Position numbers and translations under genes: made by a program
In this document: positions 18,038 through 27,089 of the stretch, in pieces
How positions within the stretch are numbered: position 1 is the stretch's first letter
Layout: each line of letters starts with the position of its first letter
The notes under the pieces: generated by a model
The model's input: only the letters and a program-made list of their open reading frames with translations
Databases searched by the model: none
Told to the model about the DNA's origin: nothing
Source: Bradyrhizobium diazoefficiens
Lineage (GTDB): Bacteria > Pseudomonadota > Alphaproteobacteria > Rhizobiales > Xanthobacteraceae
NCBI RefSeq assembly: GCF_018129965.1
Contig: NZ_JAFCKW010000016.1
Coordinates: 1-64,000, forward strand
Direction of reading: 5' to 3'
Length of the DNA stretch: 64,000 nucleotides

Positions 18038-18826
18038 ATGTCCTTCGAGAATTCAGTAGCCGCCGTCCGCGCCTTCGCGCTGGTTTTGAGTCTCGCTCTG
18101 TCGGGATTTTTGGTAGTCTCGGGACCTGCCTCCGCCCTGACCGCGGCCGCGACCGTGCGGGATGCCAATTCAATCCAGCTCGGCGACGTCACCTACCGCC
18201 TGGACGGCGTGGATGCCCCCGAGCTGGATCAGGTCTGCATCGATGATCACGCCGATCCCTGGACCTGCGGCATCGAGGCCCGCGACCAGCTGGCGAAGCT
18301 GATCAACAAGCGCTCCGTGCGCTGCGACGATGTCGGACCGGAAAAGAGCTTCGGCAAGCGGCATCGCGCCATCTGCACGGCCGAGGGCGACAAGGTCACC
18401 CTGAACGAGCAACTGGTGAAGCTCGGCTACGCCATCGCGCGCGAGCCCATCAAGGCCAACGTCAAGCCGGCGGCCGCGGAAGCCAAGACGGCATCGGCCG
18501 GCCTCTGGAAGGGCTGTTTTGTTGCACCCCAGGAATTTCGCATGGGCAAGAAGGACGGCGCGCTGCTGGGCGCGGCCTGCCGCTCCGACCGCGACAAGGA
18601 GATTCGCGCGGTGCTGTTTCCGGAAGATCTGATCATGCCGCCGAGCTGCAGCATTAAGGGCAAGCTGGCGGTGCGCGCGCGCGTCACCGGCAATATCGGC
18701 ATCTATCATTTGCGGGGTTGTCCGAGCTATCCCGCCACCACCAAGCCGGATCGCTGGTTCTGCTCGGAGGACGACGCCCAGGCCGCTGGCTTCCGCAAGG
18801 CCTACAATTGCCGCCGGCCGAAATAA
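18038..18826 (+). CDS. Secreted thermonuclease (SNase)-like protein
   Basis: Exported protein of 262 residues with a hydrophobic leader (LVLSLALSGFLVVSG...ASA). It has a staphylococcal-nuclease-like domain from about 35 to 160. YRLDGVDAPELDQ matches the Arg/Asp/Glu catalytic loop of the fold, and GKRHRAIC supplies a candidate second Arg. The C-terminal 100 residues contain SVKGN-like features (SIKGKLAVRARVTGNIGIYH) and several Cys residues found in many rhizobial homologues. Single gene, followed after 172 bases by a strong terminator-like hairpin. Confidence 0.75.
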   Translation: MSFENSVAAVRAFALVLSLALSGFLVVSGPASALTAAATVRDANSIQLGDVTYRLDGVDAPELDQVCIDDHADPWTCGIEARDQLAKLINKRSVRCDDVGPEKSFGKRHRAICTAEGDKVTLNEQLVKLGYAIAREPIKANVKPAAAEAKTASAGLWKGCFVAPQEFRMGKKDGALLGAACRSDRDKEIRAVLFPEDLIMPPSCSIKGKLAVRARVTGNIGIYHLRGCPSYPATTKPDRWFCSEDDAQAAGFRKAYNCRRPK

Positions 18827-19211
18827 GGAAACGTCAACCATCGTAAGCGAACCGGGACAGTATTGACCCGGAATTGCTCTCTATCCGCGGTTGCCGCATC
18901 TTCGGAATCGTGCGGTAGCGCCTCGCGCTGTCGCCACCCAGGCAGCAATCCGGCTTTGGTCCGATTGGTTTGCTCGGGCGTTTCCTCCCTAGACTTGGGC
19001 CGCTTGTCACAACAAGCGGCTCTTCTTTTTTATCCGTCTCACAGTTCTGTCAAACCCGCCTGAGATGCAGTCTTGCACGCGTCGGTCAGCCGAGCGCCAT
19101 GCCGCCGGGCGGCATGCAATTCCATACGACGTCGATGACATCTGCGGGGTGCGCACGGCCTTCTCAACCCCGTGCGCCATGCTATCGTCAGCAAAAAATA
19201 CGGGATGGAAC
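18827..19211. other. 385-base non-coding gap with an orphan terminator
   Basis: No protein-coding frame with support was seen. The main element is the hairpin plus T-tract at 18999-19031. The stretch before it (about 18840-18998) could be a long 3' untranslated region of the nuclease gene or a separate small RNA. The part after it carries the leader of the SDR operon. Confidence 0.5.
18999..19031 (+). terminator. Rho-independent terminator
   Basis: A perfect 9-bp stem GCCGCTTGT / ACAAGCGGC around the loop CACA is followed by TCTTCTTTTTT. It is the clearest intrinsic terminator in the window. It is 172 bases beyond the nuclease stop codon, so it may end that mRNA or a small RNA encoded in between. 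Confidence 0.85.
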
Positions 19212-20024
19212 ATGCAGAGGCCTGAGGACGATACCGGCCTCGCCGGCAAGGTGGCGCTGATCAGCGGCGGCGGCGCCGCGGGCGACGGCATCGGCAACGG
19301 CCGCGCTGCAGCAATTCTGCTGGCCCGCGCCGGCGCAAACGTGCTGGTCGCCGACCGCGATCTCAGGCTCGCCGAACGCACCGTCGAGATGATCACAGCC
19401 GAAGGCGGCATCGCTGCCGCCCATGGCGGCGACGTCACCAGCGAAGATGATTGCAGGCGACTGGTGGAAGCCGCGCTCGATCGCTGGGGCCGGCTCGACT
19501 TCCTCGACAACAATGTCGGCATCGGCAGCCGCGGGAGCGTGGTCGACGAGGCGCCCGAACAATATCGCCGCGTCATGCAGGTCAATGTCGAGACCATGTT
19601 CCTGCTTTCCAAGCATGCGATCCCCGCAATGATCAAGACCGCGAAAGGCGGCGCGATCGTGAACATCTCCTCGATCTCGGCCTTGCGGCCGCGCGGACTC
19701 ACCACGTACAGCACGTCGAAGGCTGCCGTCATTGGATTGACCCGCGCGATGGCCGTCGATCACGGCCGCGACAACATCCGCGTCAACTGTATCTGCCCGG
19801 GCCCGATGTACACGCCAATGGTCTATGCCCGCGGCATGAGCGAGCAGGCGCGTGCACAGCGGGCCAGGGCCTCCGTGCTCAAGACCGAAGGCACCGGCTG
19901 GGACGTCGGGCACGCCGTCAAATTCCTGCTCAGCAACTTTGCCCGCTACATCACCGGCCAGGTGCTGGTGGTGGACGGCGGCGTGACATTGCAAGCCCCC
20001 GAACGCGAGTCACAGGAACACTAG
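19212..20024 (+). CDS. Short-chain dehydrogenase/reductase
   Basis: Classical SDR of 270 residues, probably an NAD(P)-dependent alcohol/ketone oxidoreductase. The catalytic YSTSK motif and the preceding NISSISAL serine region are present, as are DNNVGIG and the C-terminal GQVLVVDGG. The cofactor loop is expanded: SGGGAAGDGIGNG instead of TGxxxGIG, about three residues longer. The second SDR of this operon shares this trait. The ATG at 19212 is preferred; an in-frame ATG lies at 19179. First gene of an operon with the CMD-like protein and a second SDR. Confidence 0.85.
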   Translation: MQRPEDDTGLAGKVALISGGGAAGDGIGNGRAAAILLARAGANVLVADRDLRLAERTVEMITAEGGIAAAHGGDVTSEDDCRRLVEAALDRWGRLDFLDNNVGIGSRGSVVDEAPEQYRRVMQVNVETMFLLSKHAIPAMIKTAKGGAIVNISSISALRPRGLTTYSTSKAAVIGLTRAMAVDHGRDNIRVNCICPGPMYTPMVYARGMSEQARAQRARASVLKTEGTGWDVGHAVKFLLSNFARYITGQVLVVDGGVTLQAPERESQEH

Positions 20025-20037
20025 AGGACACACAAAG

Positions 20038-20592
20038 ATGGCCCGCCTGCCCTATCTCGAGGCCGAAGAGGTCGCGCCCGAATATCGCGACATGCTCAAG
20101 CGCAACACCAACCTGCACAAGCTGCTGGTCAACTCGCCGGAGATGGCCCGCGCCTTCAACGGCATCGGCGGCTACATCCGCTTCAAGAGCAAGCTCGATC
20201 CGCGTCTGCGGGAACTCGCAATCCTGCAGGTCGGCTGGATGGAGAAGTCGGAATACGAGTTCACCCATCACGTGAAGATCGGCAAGGAGTTTGGCGTCAC
20301 CGACGAGGACATCGCCGGCCTGATGGCGGAAACCGACGGCAAGCCCTCGAAGCTGGAGCCATTGGCAAAAGCGATCCTGAAAGGCGCCCGCGAGATGGTG
20401 CGCGAGCTCGCGATGTCGGATACGACCTTCGCTGAGATCAGGCAGCACCTCTCCGACGAGCAGATGGTCGACCTCGTCCTGACGATCGCCTTCTATTGCG
20501 GCGTGGTGCGCGTCCTCGCCACCATGAAGATCGACAACGAGCCGACTTACAAAGAGGTACTGCAGCAGTACCCGATCCCGGGAGTGAACTGA
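20038..20592 (+). CDS. Carboxymuconolactone decarboxylase family protein
   Basis: All-helical protein of 184 residues from the CMD/AhpD-like superfamily. The core is RELAILQVGWMEKSEYEFTH followed by HVK, which gives the Glu/His set of the decarboxylase-like branch and lacks the CxxC of AhpD peroxidases. Proteins of this kind accompany SDRs in aromatic or terpenoid catabolic operons. It lies 13 bases after one SDR and one base before the next, so it is clearly co-transcribed. Confidence 0.85.
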   Translation: MARLPYLEAEEVAPEYRDMLKRNTNLHKLLVNSPEMARAFNGIGGYIRFKSKLDPRLRELAILQVGWMEKSEYEFTHHVKIGKEFGVTDEDIAGLMAETDGKPSKLEPLAKAILKGAREMVRELAMSDTTFAEIRQHLSDEQMVDLVLTIAFYCGVVRVLATMKIDNEPTYKEVLQQYPIPGVN

Positions 20593-20593
20593 G

Positions 20594-21394
20594 ATGCGCT
20601 TGAAGGACAAAGTTGCGATCGTTGTCGGCGCCGGCCAGAGCCCCGGCGAAGGCATGGGCAATGGCCGCGCCACGGCGCTCACCTTCGCGCGTGAAGGCGC
20701 CAGGGTGCTGTGCGTGGATCACCGCCTGGAGTCGGCGCAGGAAACCGCAGCCCTGATCGCGGCGAAGCAAGGCATCGCCGTGGCCTTCAGAGCGGATGTG
20801 ACGAAATCCGCGGACATCAAGGCGATGGTGGCGGAGGCGCAGATGCGCTGGGGCCGGATCGACGTGCTGCACAACAATGTCGGCGTCAGCCTGTCCGGCG
20901 GCGACGCCGAACTGCTGCAGATTACCGAAGAGGCGTTCGACCGCGTCGTCGCCATCAACTTGAAGAGCTGCATTCTCGCGGCGAAGGAGGTGATCCCGAT
21001 CATGCGCGCGCAGAGCAGCGGCGCGATCATCAACATCTCCTCGATGGCGGCGATCACCACCTATCCTTACGTCGCCTACAAGGCGACGAAGTCGGCGATG
21101 ATCGCCTTCACGGAGCAGCTCGCCTACCAGAACGCCGAATACGGCATCCGTGCCAATGTCATCTTGCCCGGTCTGATGAACACCCCGATGGCCGTCGACA
21201 CCCGCGCCCGCGAATGGCACAAGACCCGCGCCGAGGTCGAAGCCGAACGCGACAGCAAGGTGCCGCTGCGCAGGAAGATGGGCACGGGCTGGGACGTCGC
21301 AAACGCCGCGCTGTTCCTGGCGTCGGACGAGGCGAACTTCATTACGGGCGTGACGCTGCCGGTGGATGGCGGCGCGAGTGTGAGACGGGGGTAG
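20594..21394 (+). CDS. Short-chain dehydrogenase/reductase
   Basis: SDR of 266 residues with the catalytic YKATK motif, upstream SSMAAI, HNNVGVSLSGGD and the C-terminal GVTLPVDGG. The N-terminal cofactor loop VGAGQSPGEGMGNGRA is expanded like that of the SDR at 19212, so the two probably arose by duplication and may act on consecutive steps. GGAGTGA upstream gives a good ribosome-binding site. The operon ends at a repeat-rich gap. Confidence 0.85.
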   Translation: MRLKDKVAIVVGAGQSPGEGMGNGRATALTFAREGARVLCVDHRLESAQETAALIAAKQGIAVAFRADVTKSADIKAMVAEAQMRWGRIDVLHNNVGVSLSGGDAELLQITEEAFDRVVAINLKSCILAAKEVIPIMRAQSSGAIINISSMAAITTYPYVAYKATKSAMIAFTEQLAYQNAEYGIRANVILPGLMNTPMAVDTRAREWHKTRAEVEAERDSKVPLRRKMGTGWDVANAALFLASDEANFITGVTLPVDGGASVRRG

Positions 21395-21398
21395 GGCG

Positions 21399-21548
21399 TT
21401 CTTCGCCCTCGCCCCATTCTTACGGGATGAGGGGCTGCCTCTACAAAAACGATAAGAGTTGGATTCGCTGAGAGTCCCCCTCACCCGGAATTTGCTCTCG
21501 CAAATTCCGGCCTCTCTCCGCAGGCGGGGAGAGGCGAAGAGGGATCGC
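21399..21548. repeat. Repeat-rich gap between convergent genes
   Basis: Contains GGGCGTTCTTCGCCC-like hairpin sequence near the SDR stop and the CCCTCACCCGGAATTTGCTCTCGCAAATTCCGGCCTCTC type of palindrome (arms GGAATTTGC / GCAAATTCC at about 21488-21509). A similar fragment occurs near position 50 and at 39200-39400. Non-coding. Confidence 0.55.
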
Positions 21549-21551
21549 TCA

Positions 21552-22886
21552 TTACGAATGCGTCACTCGCCAGATCGTGCCGTTTCCATCCTCCGAGATC
21601 AGCAACGAGCCATCCTTGGCCACCGCGACGCCGACCGGCCGCCCCCACACGTCCGTGTCGTTCACCACGAACCCCGTGACGAAGTCCTCATACTCCCCCG
21701 TCGGCTTGCCGTCCTTCATCTTGATGCGGATCACCTTGTAGCCGGTGCGCTTCGAGCGGTTCCAGGAGCCGTGCTCGGCGGCGAAAGCGTCGCCCTGGTA
21801 GTCGGATGGAAACTGCTTGCCCCGGTAGAAGGTCATGCCCAGCGACGCCGAGTGCGGCTGTACCAGCACGTCAGGCACCGTCACCTTGTCCTTGAGATCC
21901 GGCCGCGCGCCGGCGTGGCGCGGATCTTCATTGCCGCCGATATAGAACCAGGGCCAGCCGTAGAATGCGCCTTCCTTCACGCTGGTGACGTAATCGGGCA
22001 CGAGATCGTCGCCGAGCCCGTCGCGCTCGTTGGTCGAGCACCAAGGCAGCCCGGTCTGCGGCTGGATCGCGAGGCCGACACAATTGCGGATGCCGGCGGC
22101 GTAGATCTTCCGATCCTTGCCGTCGGGGCTGAAGGCAAGCACGGTGGCGCGTTCCGTCTCGCTCGCCCACGCCGCGCCAGGCGGCTGCGCCTTTGCCCAG
22201 GCTTCCAAACCGCCGGGCGGCGTACCCAGCCCCTCGGCGACGTTGCTGAGCGAGCCGACCGAAACCAGCATGCGCTTGTTGTCAGGCGTGAAGACGATGT
22301 CGCGGGTGGAATGGCCGCCGTCATGCGGCAAGCTCGGCACGATCGTCTCGGCCTTGCCGCGCGCCTGGAGATCGCCGGCCTGATAGGGAAAGCGGACGAC
22401 GCTGTCGGTGTTGGCGACATAGACCCACTGCGGATTGTCGCCGCTGGGGAAGAACGCGATGCCGAAGGGCTGCCTCAGTCCGCTGGCGAACACCTCGTTA
22501 CTCGCAATCTTGCCGCCCTCTCCCGCGCGCAACACGCGGACGGTGTTGGCCCTGGTTTCCGCGACGAAGACATCGCCGTTCGGCGCAACCCTGATGATTC
22601 GCGGCGCGCGCAGGCCTTCGGCGAACAGCTCGATCTTGAAACCGGCCGGCACCTGAAGCGCGGCCTGCGGCGGACGCGGCACCACGCGCGAGGAGCTCGC
22701 GACCGATTTCGTGGCGCCGGGCCGGACCAGATCCTGCGGCCGGATCAACCTCACCGTGCCGGGCTTGTCGGCCTGCCAGTCGCCATAGGCATCCTTGCCC
22801 TGCAGCACCGGCTCGGCCTGCGCAAATGCCGCGGCCGCCCCGACCCATCCGGCAGCCATCGCCACGAACACTATCCTGCTTTTCAC
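21552..22886 (-). CDS. PQQ-dependent sugar (sorbosone) dehydrogenase family protein
   Basis: Periplasmic beta-propeller dehydrogenase of 444 residues resembling soluble PQQ glucose/L-sorbosone dehydrogenases. It has a signal peptide (VFVAMAAGWVGAAAAFAQA) and repeated blade motifs such as PNGDVFVAETRANTVRV, GLRQPFGIAFFP and GIRNCVGLAIQP, and ends DGSLLISEDGNGTIWRV. The GTG at 22886 has GGAGGAA upstream and fixes the start. A second family member lies at 32537-33811 next to a cytochrome; this one has no adjacent electron acceptor. Both would need PQQ. Confidence 0.82.
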   Translation of the reverse strand: MKSRIVFVAMAAGWVGAAAAFAQAEPVLQGKDAYGDWQADKPGTVRLIRPQDLVRPGATKSVASSSRVVPRPPQAALQVPAGFKIELFAEGLRAPRIIRVAPNGDVFVAETRANTVRVLRAGEGGKIASNEVFASGLRQPFGIAFFPSGDNPQWVYVANTDSVVRFPYQAGDLQARGKAETIVPSLPHDGGHSTRDIVFTPDNKRMLVSVGSLSNVAEGLGTPPGGLEAWAKAQPPGAAWASETERATVLAFSPDGKDRKIYAAGIRNCVGLAIQPQTGLPWCSTNERDGLGDDLVPDYVTSVKEGAFYGWPWFYIGGNEDPRHAGARPDLKDKVTVPDVLVQPHSASLGMTFYRGKQFPSDYQGDAFAAEHGSWNRSKRTGYKVIRIKMKDGKPTGEYEDFVTGFVVNDTDVWGRPVGVAVAKDGSLLISEDGNGTIWRVTHS

Positions 22887-23121
22887 GTCGTCTTCCTCCG
22901 ACCTGCGCGTCTCGCGCGTCAACGCCGATAGCCCTGCAAATGTTCAGCGAGAAGTCAAACGCCTGCCGAATCCCACGTCAGCTCATGCCCGCACGATGTG
23001 CAAGAGCCGCGGCCCATCGTACTGGAAAATGCGGCTGATCGGTGCGACACATGGTAAGGGCACGGCCGCCGGTTGCGGTCATCAAAGCTGCGGCACCGGT
23101 GTCGCAATTGATGGGGTGATC

Positions 23122-24312
23122 ATGTGGGGATCCATCGTATCGGAATGGGCGAGCCTGCTGCTCCGCTGGCTGCACGTGGTGGCGGCGATCGCCTGGATCG
23201 GCAGTTCCTTCTATTTCATCGCCCTCGACCTCGGCCTGAAGCCGAAATCCGACCTGCCTGATGGCGTGCAGGGCGAAGCCTGGCAGGTCCATGGCGGCGG
23301 CTTCTACCGGATCATGAAATACGTGGTCGCGCCCGCCCAGATGCCGGACGAACTCACCTGGTTCAAATGGGAGGCCTACACCACCTGGCTGTCAGGCTTC
23401 GCACTCATGGTGGTGGTGTATTATCTCGAGGCCGATCTGTTCCTGGTCGACAAGTCGATCCTCGATCTCACGCCATTCCAGGCCGGGCTGTTCAGTTTCT
23501 TCAGCCTCGCGCTGGCGTGGCTGCTCTACGAAGCCGCCTGCCGCACGGGGCTTGCCCAGCGCGAACTGCCCTTCGCCATCGGCGGCTATCTGTTCCTGGT
23601 GGCGCTGACCTATGCTTTCACCCACGTGCTGAGCGGCCGCGGCGCCTTCAACCAGATCGCCGCGATCATCGGCACCATCATGGTCGCCAACGTCTTCACG
23701 CTGATCATTCCGAACCAGAAGAAGATCGTGGCGGCGCTGATCGCGGGACAGGCGCCCGATCCGAAACTCGGCAAGACCAGCAAGGAGCGCTCGGTCCACA
23801 ACAATTATCTGACGCTCCCCGTCGTCGTGCTGATGATCAGCAACCACTATCCCCTGCTCTACGCGACCCGCTTCAACTGGATCATCGTCGCGATCATCCT
23901 GGCGCTGGGACCGGTGATCCGCCATTTCTTCAACGAGGGGCATGCCGGACGCAAATCGCCATGGTGGGTGTGGGGCGTGGCCGCAGCGGGAGCCATCGCG
24001 ATCCTCTTCCTCTCCGCGGCCGGCCCGCGCGAGGTCAAGACGGGCGCGCTGCCAGCACCGGTCACGGTCGCCAATGTCGAGGAGATCGTAATGTCCCGCT
24101 GCAGCATGTGCCATGCGGCAGAACCCGTCTGGGACGGCATCGTGACGGCGCCGAAGGGCATCCTGCTCGATGCGCCCGAGCACATCCATCGCAACATCCG
24201 CCTGATCGGCCGTGTGGCGGCGTGGTCCAATGCCATGCCGCCCGGCAACATCACCGAAATGACCAGCGAGGAGCGCGCCGTCCTCGCCGCCTATCTCGAG
24301 CAGGCGCGCTGA
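23122..24312 (+). CDS. puuD: Membrane urate hydroxylase PuuD with C-terminal cytochrome c domain
   Basis: Integral membrane urate oxidase of 396 residues that converts urate to 5-hydroxyisourate and passes electrons to the respiratory chain. About eight hydrophobic helices (WLHVVAAIAWIGSSFYFIAL at the start, with the conserved WIG.S and His residues) are followed by a cytochrome c domain with CSMCH near residue 326. The full-length cytochrome-fused form matches PuuD as known from Agrobacterium. The ATG at 23122 follows GGGGTGATC. No transthyretin-like hydrolase, decarboxylase or allantoinase gene is adjacent. Confidence 0.92.
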   Translation: MWGSIVSEWASLLLRWLHVVAAIAWIGSSFYFIALDLGLKPKSDLPDGVQGEAWQVHGGGFYRIMKYVVAPAQMPDELTWFKWEAYTTWLSGFALMVVVYYLEADLFLVDKSILDLTPFQAGLFSFFSLALAWLLYEAACRTGLAQRELPFAIGGYLFLVALTYAFTHVLSGRGAFNQIAAIIGTIMVANVFTLIIPNQKKIVAALIAGQAPDPKLGKTSKERSVHNNYLTLPVVVLMISNHYPLLYATRFNWIIVAIILALGPVIRHFFNEGHAGRKSPWWVWGVAAAGAIAILFLSAAGPREVKTGALPAPVTVANVEEIVMSRCSMCHAAEPVWDGIVTAPKGILLDAPEHIHRNIRLIGRVAAWSNAMPPGNITEMTSEERAVLAAYLEQAR

Positions 24313-24466
24313 CGCCGTCGCGCGTCTTCTTGACGTCAGGCGGAATGAAATTCCGCATGTCCCCCCGAATTGAAAATGACTTGACGGCCCATTCGGCGTA
24401 GACAGGGCCGCGTCCGCCGACGCGGTCCAGGTTCGGTAAGTCCAGTTTGCATTCGGGGAAATCACA

Positions 24467-25324
24467 GTGGCCCTCAAGAACGTCATCGGTATCGACCACG
24501 CGGTGGTCATGGTTCAGGACCTCGACAAGGCCGCCGAGACCTATCGCCAGCTCGGCTTCACCATCTCGCCGCGCGGCACCCACAGCGCGCATATGGGCAC
24601 CGGCAACTACACGATCATGTTCGACCCCGACTACATGGAGCTGCTGGGCGTGCTCGCTCCGACCGAACACAACGCGCCGGCCCGCGCCTATCTCGACAAG
24701 CGCGGCGAAGGCATCGAGCGCATCGCCTTTACCGCGGTGGACTCCGCCGCCGGCGCCGAAGAGATCCGCGCCCGCGGCCTCACGCCGATCGGGCCGACCG
24801 ATTTCGAACGTCCCGTCACGCTGCCTGATGGCACGGTGTCGGCGGCCAAGTTCCGCACCTTCATGTGGCCGACCGCGGAGGCGCCCGGCGGCGTACGCAT
24901 CTTCGCCTGCCAGCACAAGACCCGCGAGACCGTGTGGATCCCCGTGCTGATGAATCATGCCAATGCGGCCAAGCGGATCAGGCAGGCCCTGATCGCAACG
25001 CCCGAGCCCGCGAAGGAAGCCGCGCATCTCGGCCGGCTGATCGACCGCGAGCCGAGGGCCGAGCGCGACGGCGCGGTCTCTGTCCCCTCAGGCGGCGATC
25101 GCGCCGACTTCGTCTATCTGACGCTGGACCAGCTCGGCCAACGCTATCCCGGCGTGCCGCTGGCCGGTCTCTCCGAGCGCGGCGGCGCGGCGCTCGTGCT
25201 GGTCAGCGGTGATCTCGCGGCGACCGAGAAGGCGCTGGGCTCGGTGGCCGTGCGCAGCGGGGCTGCGATCTGCGTGCCGCCGTCCAAGGCCAACGGCACC
25301 CTGCTCGCCTTCGTTGCGAACTGA
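24467..25324 (+). CDS. VOC family (glyoxalase-like) protein
   Basis: Protein of 285 residues with a vicinal-oxygen-chelate fold at the N-terminus (IGIDHAVVMVQDLDKAAETY) and a second weaker half. It resembles the glyoxalase-like domain family found across proteobacteria. The metal-binding His of the first strand and a Glu in YMELLGVL are visible, but the reaction is unknown. GTG start with GGGGAAA upstream. Its position after puuD may be coincidental. Confidence 0.8.
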   Translation: MALKNVIGIDHAVVMVQDLDKAAETYRQLGFTISPRGTHSAHMGTGNYTIMFDPDYMELLGVLAPTEHNAPARAYLDKRGEGIERIAFTAVDSAAGAEEIRARGLTPIGPTDFERPVTLPDGTVSAAKFRTFMWPTAEAPGGVRIFACQHKTRETVWIPVLMNHANAAKRIRQALIATPEPAKEAAHLGRLIDREPRAERDGAVSVPSGGDRADFVYLTLDQLGQRYPGVPLAGLSERGGAALVLVSGDLAATEKALGSVAVRSGAAICVPPSKANGTLLAFVAN

Positions 25325-25402
25325 TTTTAAATAATTTTTTAACGTGTGTTTACCCGGCGGCTTTAGGATTTTTAGCCATCCAAGCCGTCCGGGATCAAGC
25401 CC

Positions 25403-25678
25403 ATGTTCAAAGAGGGATCGCCGATCGCCTATGACGCGCCGGCCGAACTGAAGAAATGGCCGTCGCTGAAAGGCGAGCGACAGAAGGATCGGGGTCCGCC
25501 CTACCTCGTCTACAACGGCACGCTCGCCGACTGCGTTCGCGTGCTCATGGACAAGCCGATCAAGGGCATCTCGCTGTACGACATCATGACGACGCCGCAG
25601 CCGGCGTTCGAGCAGACCGTGCTGTCGCCGGGCGATGCCGCCGAGATCGCGATGCGCAAGGATTTCCCCAAGGCGTAA
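25403..25678 (+). CDS. Small conserved hypothetical protein
   Basis: Protein of 91 residues that I do not recognise. It has no signal peptide or membrane segment; it contains CVRVLMDKPIKGISLYDI and ends with an acidic/basic tail. The 78-base gap in front is strikingly AT-rich for this genome (TTTTAAATAATTTTTTAACG), which suggests its own promoter region. Codon use is ordinary. Function unknown. Confidence 0.7.
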   Translation: MFKEGSPIAYDAPAELKKWPSLKGERQKDRGPPYLVYNGTLADCVRVLMDKPIKGISLYDIMTTPQPAFEQTVLSPGDAAEIAMRKDFPKA

Positions 25679-25702
25679 GCACTGTCGCCTTGTTACGACG
25701 CC

Positions 25703-26686
25703 TCACTCCGCCTTGATGTTCGCGGCCGCCACGACCTCGGCAAGTTCCTTCGTCTCCTTCGCGATCTTCGCGGCATAGTCGGCCGGGCTGAGCACGCTGA
25801 CGACGCCCTGCGTCTCCAGCCGCTCCTGCATCACCGGATCCTTGGCGGCGGCGACGATCTCCCGATGCAGCGTCTCCAGGATCGGCGCGGGCGTCGCCTT
25901 CGGCGCGAAGAAGCCGACCCAGAACGACAGATCGAAGCCGGGATAGCCGGCCTCCGCGACGGTCGGCACGTCAGGCAGCGACGGCAGCCTCTCGGCCGAG
26001 GACACCGCGAGCGCCCGCAGCTTGCCGGCCTTCACCAGCGGCACCGCGGAGAGCGGATCGAACACCGCCAGCACCTCCTGCGCGAGAATGCCGACCTCGG
26101 AGGCCGCGCCGCCGCGATACGGCACGTGGATCATCTTGATGCCGGCCTTCTGGCTGAGCAGCTCCATGGCGAGATGGGCGAGGTTGCCGTTGCCGCCGGA
26201 GCCGTAGGCGAGTTCGCCCGGCTTTGCCTTGGCGGCGGCGACGAGATCGGCCACGGTCTTGATATCGGCCGTCCTCGGATTCTCGGGATTGACCACGAGC
26301 ACGAGCGGGGCCGAGATGACGGTCGTCAGCGGCGCGAAATCGCCTTGCGGATCGTAGCGGGCGTCCTTGAACAGCGTCTTGTTGAGCGTGATGGTCGACG
26401 AGTTGCAGGCGAGGATGGTGTAGCCGTCCGCGTCGGCGCGCGCGACGCCTTCGGCGGCGATCATGCCGTTGGCGCCGGCGCGGTTCTCGACCACGAAGGG
26501 TTGGCCGAGCTTGTTGCTCAGGCGGTCGGCGACGATGCGCGCGGCGACATCGACCGGTCCGCCCGCGCTGAAGCCGACCATGATCTTCACGGCGCGCGCC
26601 GGATATTTCTGCGCGAAAGCCTCCGTCGACAGCTCACTGGCGCACAATCCGGCGATGAGCACCAGCAGGCGAGCCGTTCGTTGCAT
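25703..26686 (-). CDS. Tripartite tricarboxylate transporter substrate-binding protein (TctC/Bug)
   Basis: Periplasmic binding protein of 327 residues with a signal peptide (LLVLIAGLCAS...EAFAQ). It has the Bug-family features YPARAVKIMVGFSAGGPVDV at the mature start and GANGMIAAEGVARADADGYT. Family members bind carboxylates or amides. No tctA or tctB membrane component is nearby, so it is an orphan, as is common in Bradyrhizobium and Bordetella. GGGGAGAG upstream of the ATG at 26686. Confidence 0.88.
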   Translation of the reverse strand: MQRTARLLVLIAGLCASELSTEAFAQKYPARAVKIMVGFSAGGPVDVAARIVADRLSNKLGQPFVVENRAGANGMIAAEGVARADADGYTILACNSSTITLNKTLFKDARYDPQGDFAPLTTVISAPLVLVVNPENPRTADIKTVADLVAAAKAKPGELAYGSGGNGNLAHLAMELLSQKAGIKMIHVPYRGGAASEVGILAQEVLAVFDPLSAVPLVKAGKLRALAVSSAERLPSLPDVPTVAEAGYPGFDLSFWVGFFAPKATPAPILETLHREIVAAAKDPVMQERLETQGVVSVLSPADYAAKIAKETKELAEVVAAANIKAE

Positions 26687-27089
26687 TCGTTCTCTCCCCA
26701 GACCCCGCGCGCCGCCTGTGAATGTTTGTTGGTGCGGCGCATGGGCCGAATGAATAGCGGCCGCGCCGGATTTCGCAATCGCGTTTGCGCCCCGGCATTC
26801 CGTCGCGCGGCACGCAAGAGCCGCTTCCGGACAAAAAGTTGAAAACAACCCCATGCACAGTAGCCGAGGGCGAGCGATCGAGAGCTACGCACCTCGCAAT
26901 GCCGTTTGACACGTCGGGCAATACACCTGCATAATGTCATCATCGCAAAAATCGTCAGCATGACAGCCAACCCTACCAGGGCCGCCGCGACGGATTGCGC
27001 ATAACCCCTTCATCGACATTCCGAAATTCGCATCAGCGCGCGGCCGCGACCGGCCGCGCGCGCGATTGCGCCAGCAAAGGACACCGCAC
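26687..27089. other. 403-base intergenic gap with one promoter-like site
   Basis: Divergent gap between the TctC-type gene and a small hypothetical pair. A good sigma-70-like promoter is at 26905-26934. The rest shows no supported frame or clear hairpin. Confidence 0.5.
26905..26934 (+). promoter_or_regulatory. Sigma-70-like promoter
   Basis: TTGACA at 26905-26910, an 18-base spacer, then CATAAT at 26929-26934. It faces the hypothetical gene at 27090, about 150 bases away. Only one mismatch to the consensus hexamers. Confidence 0.5.
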
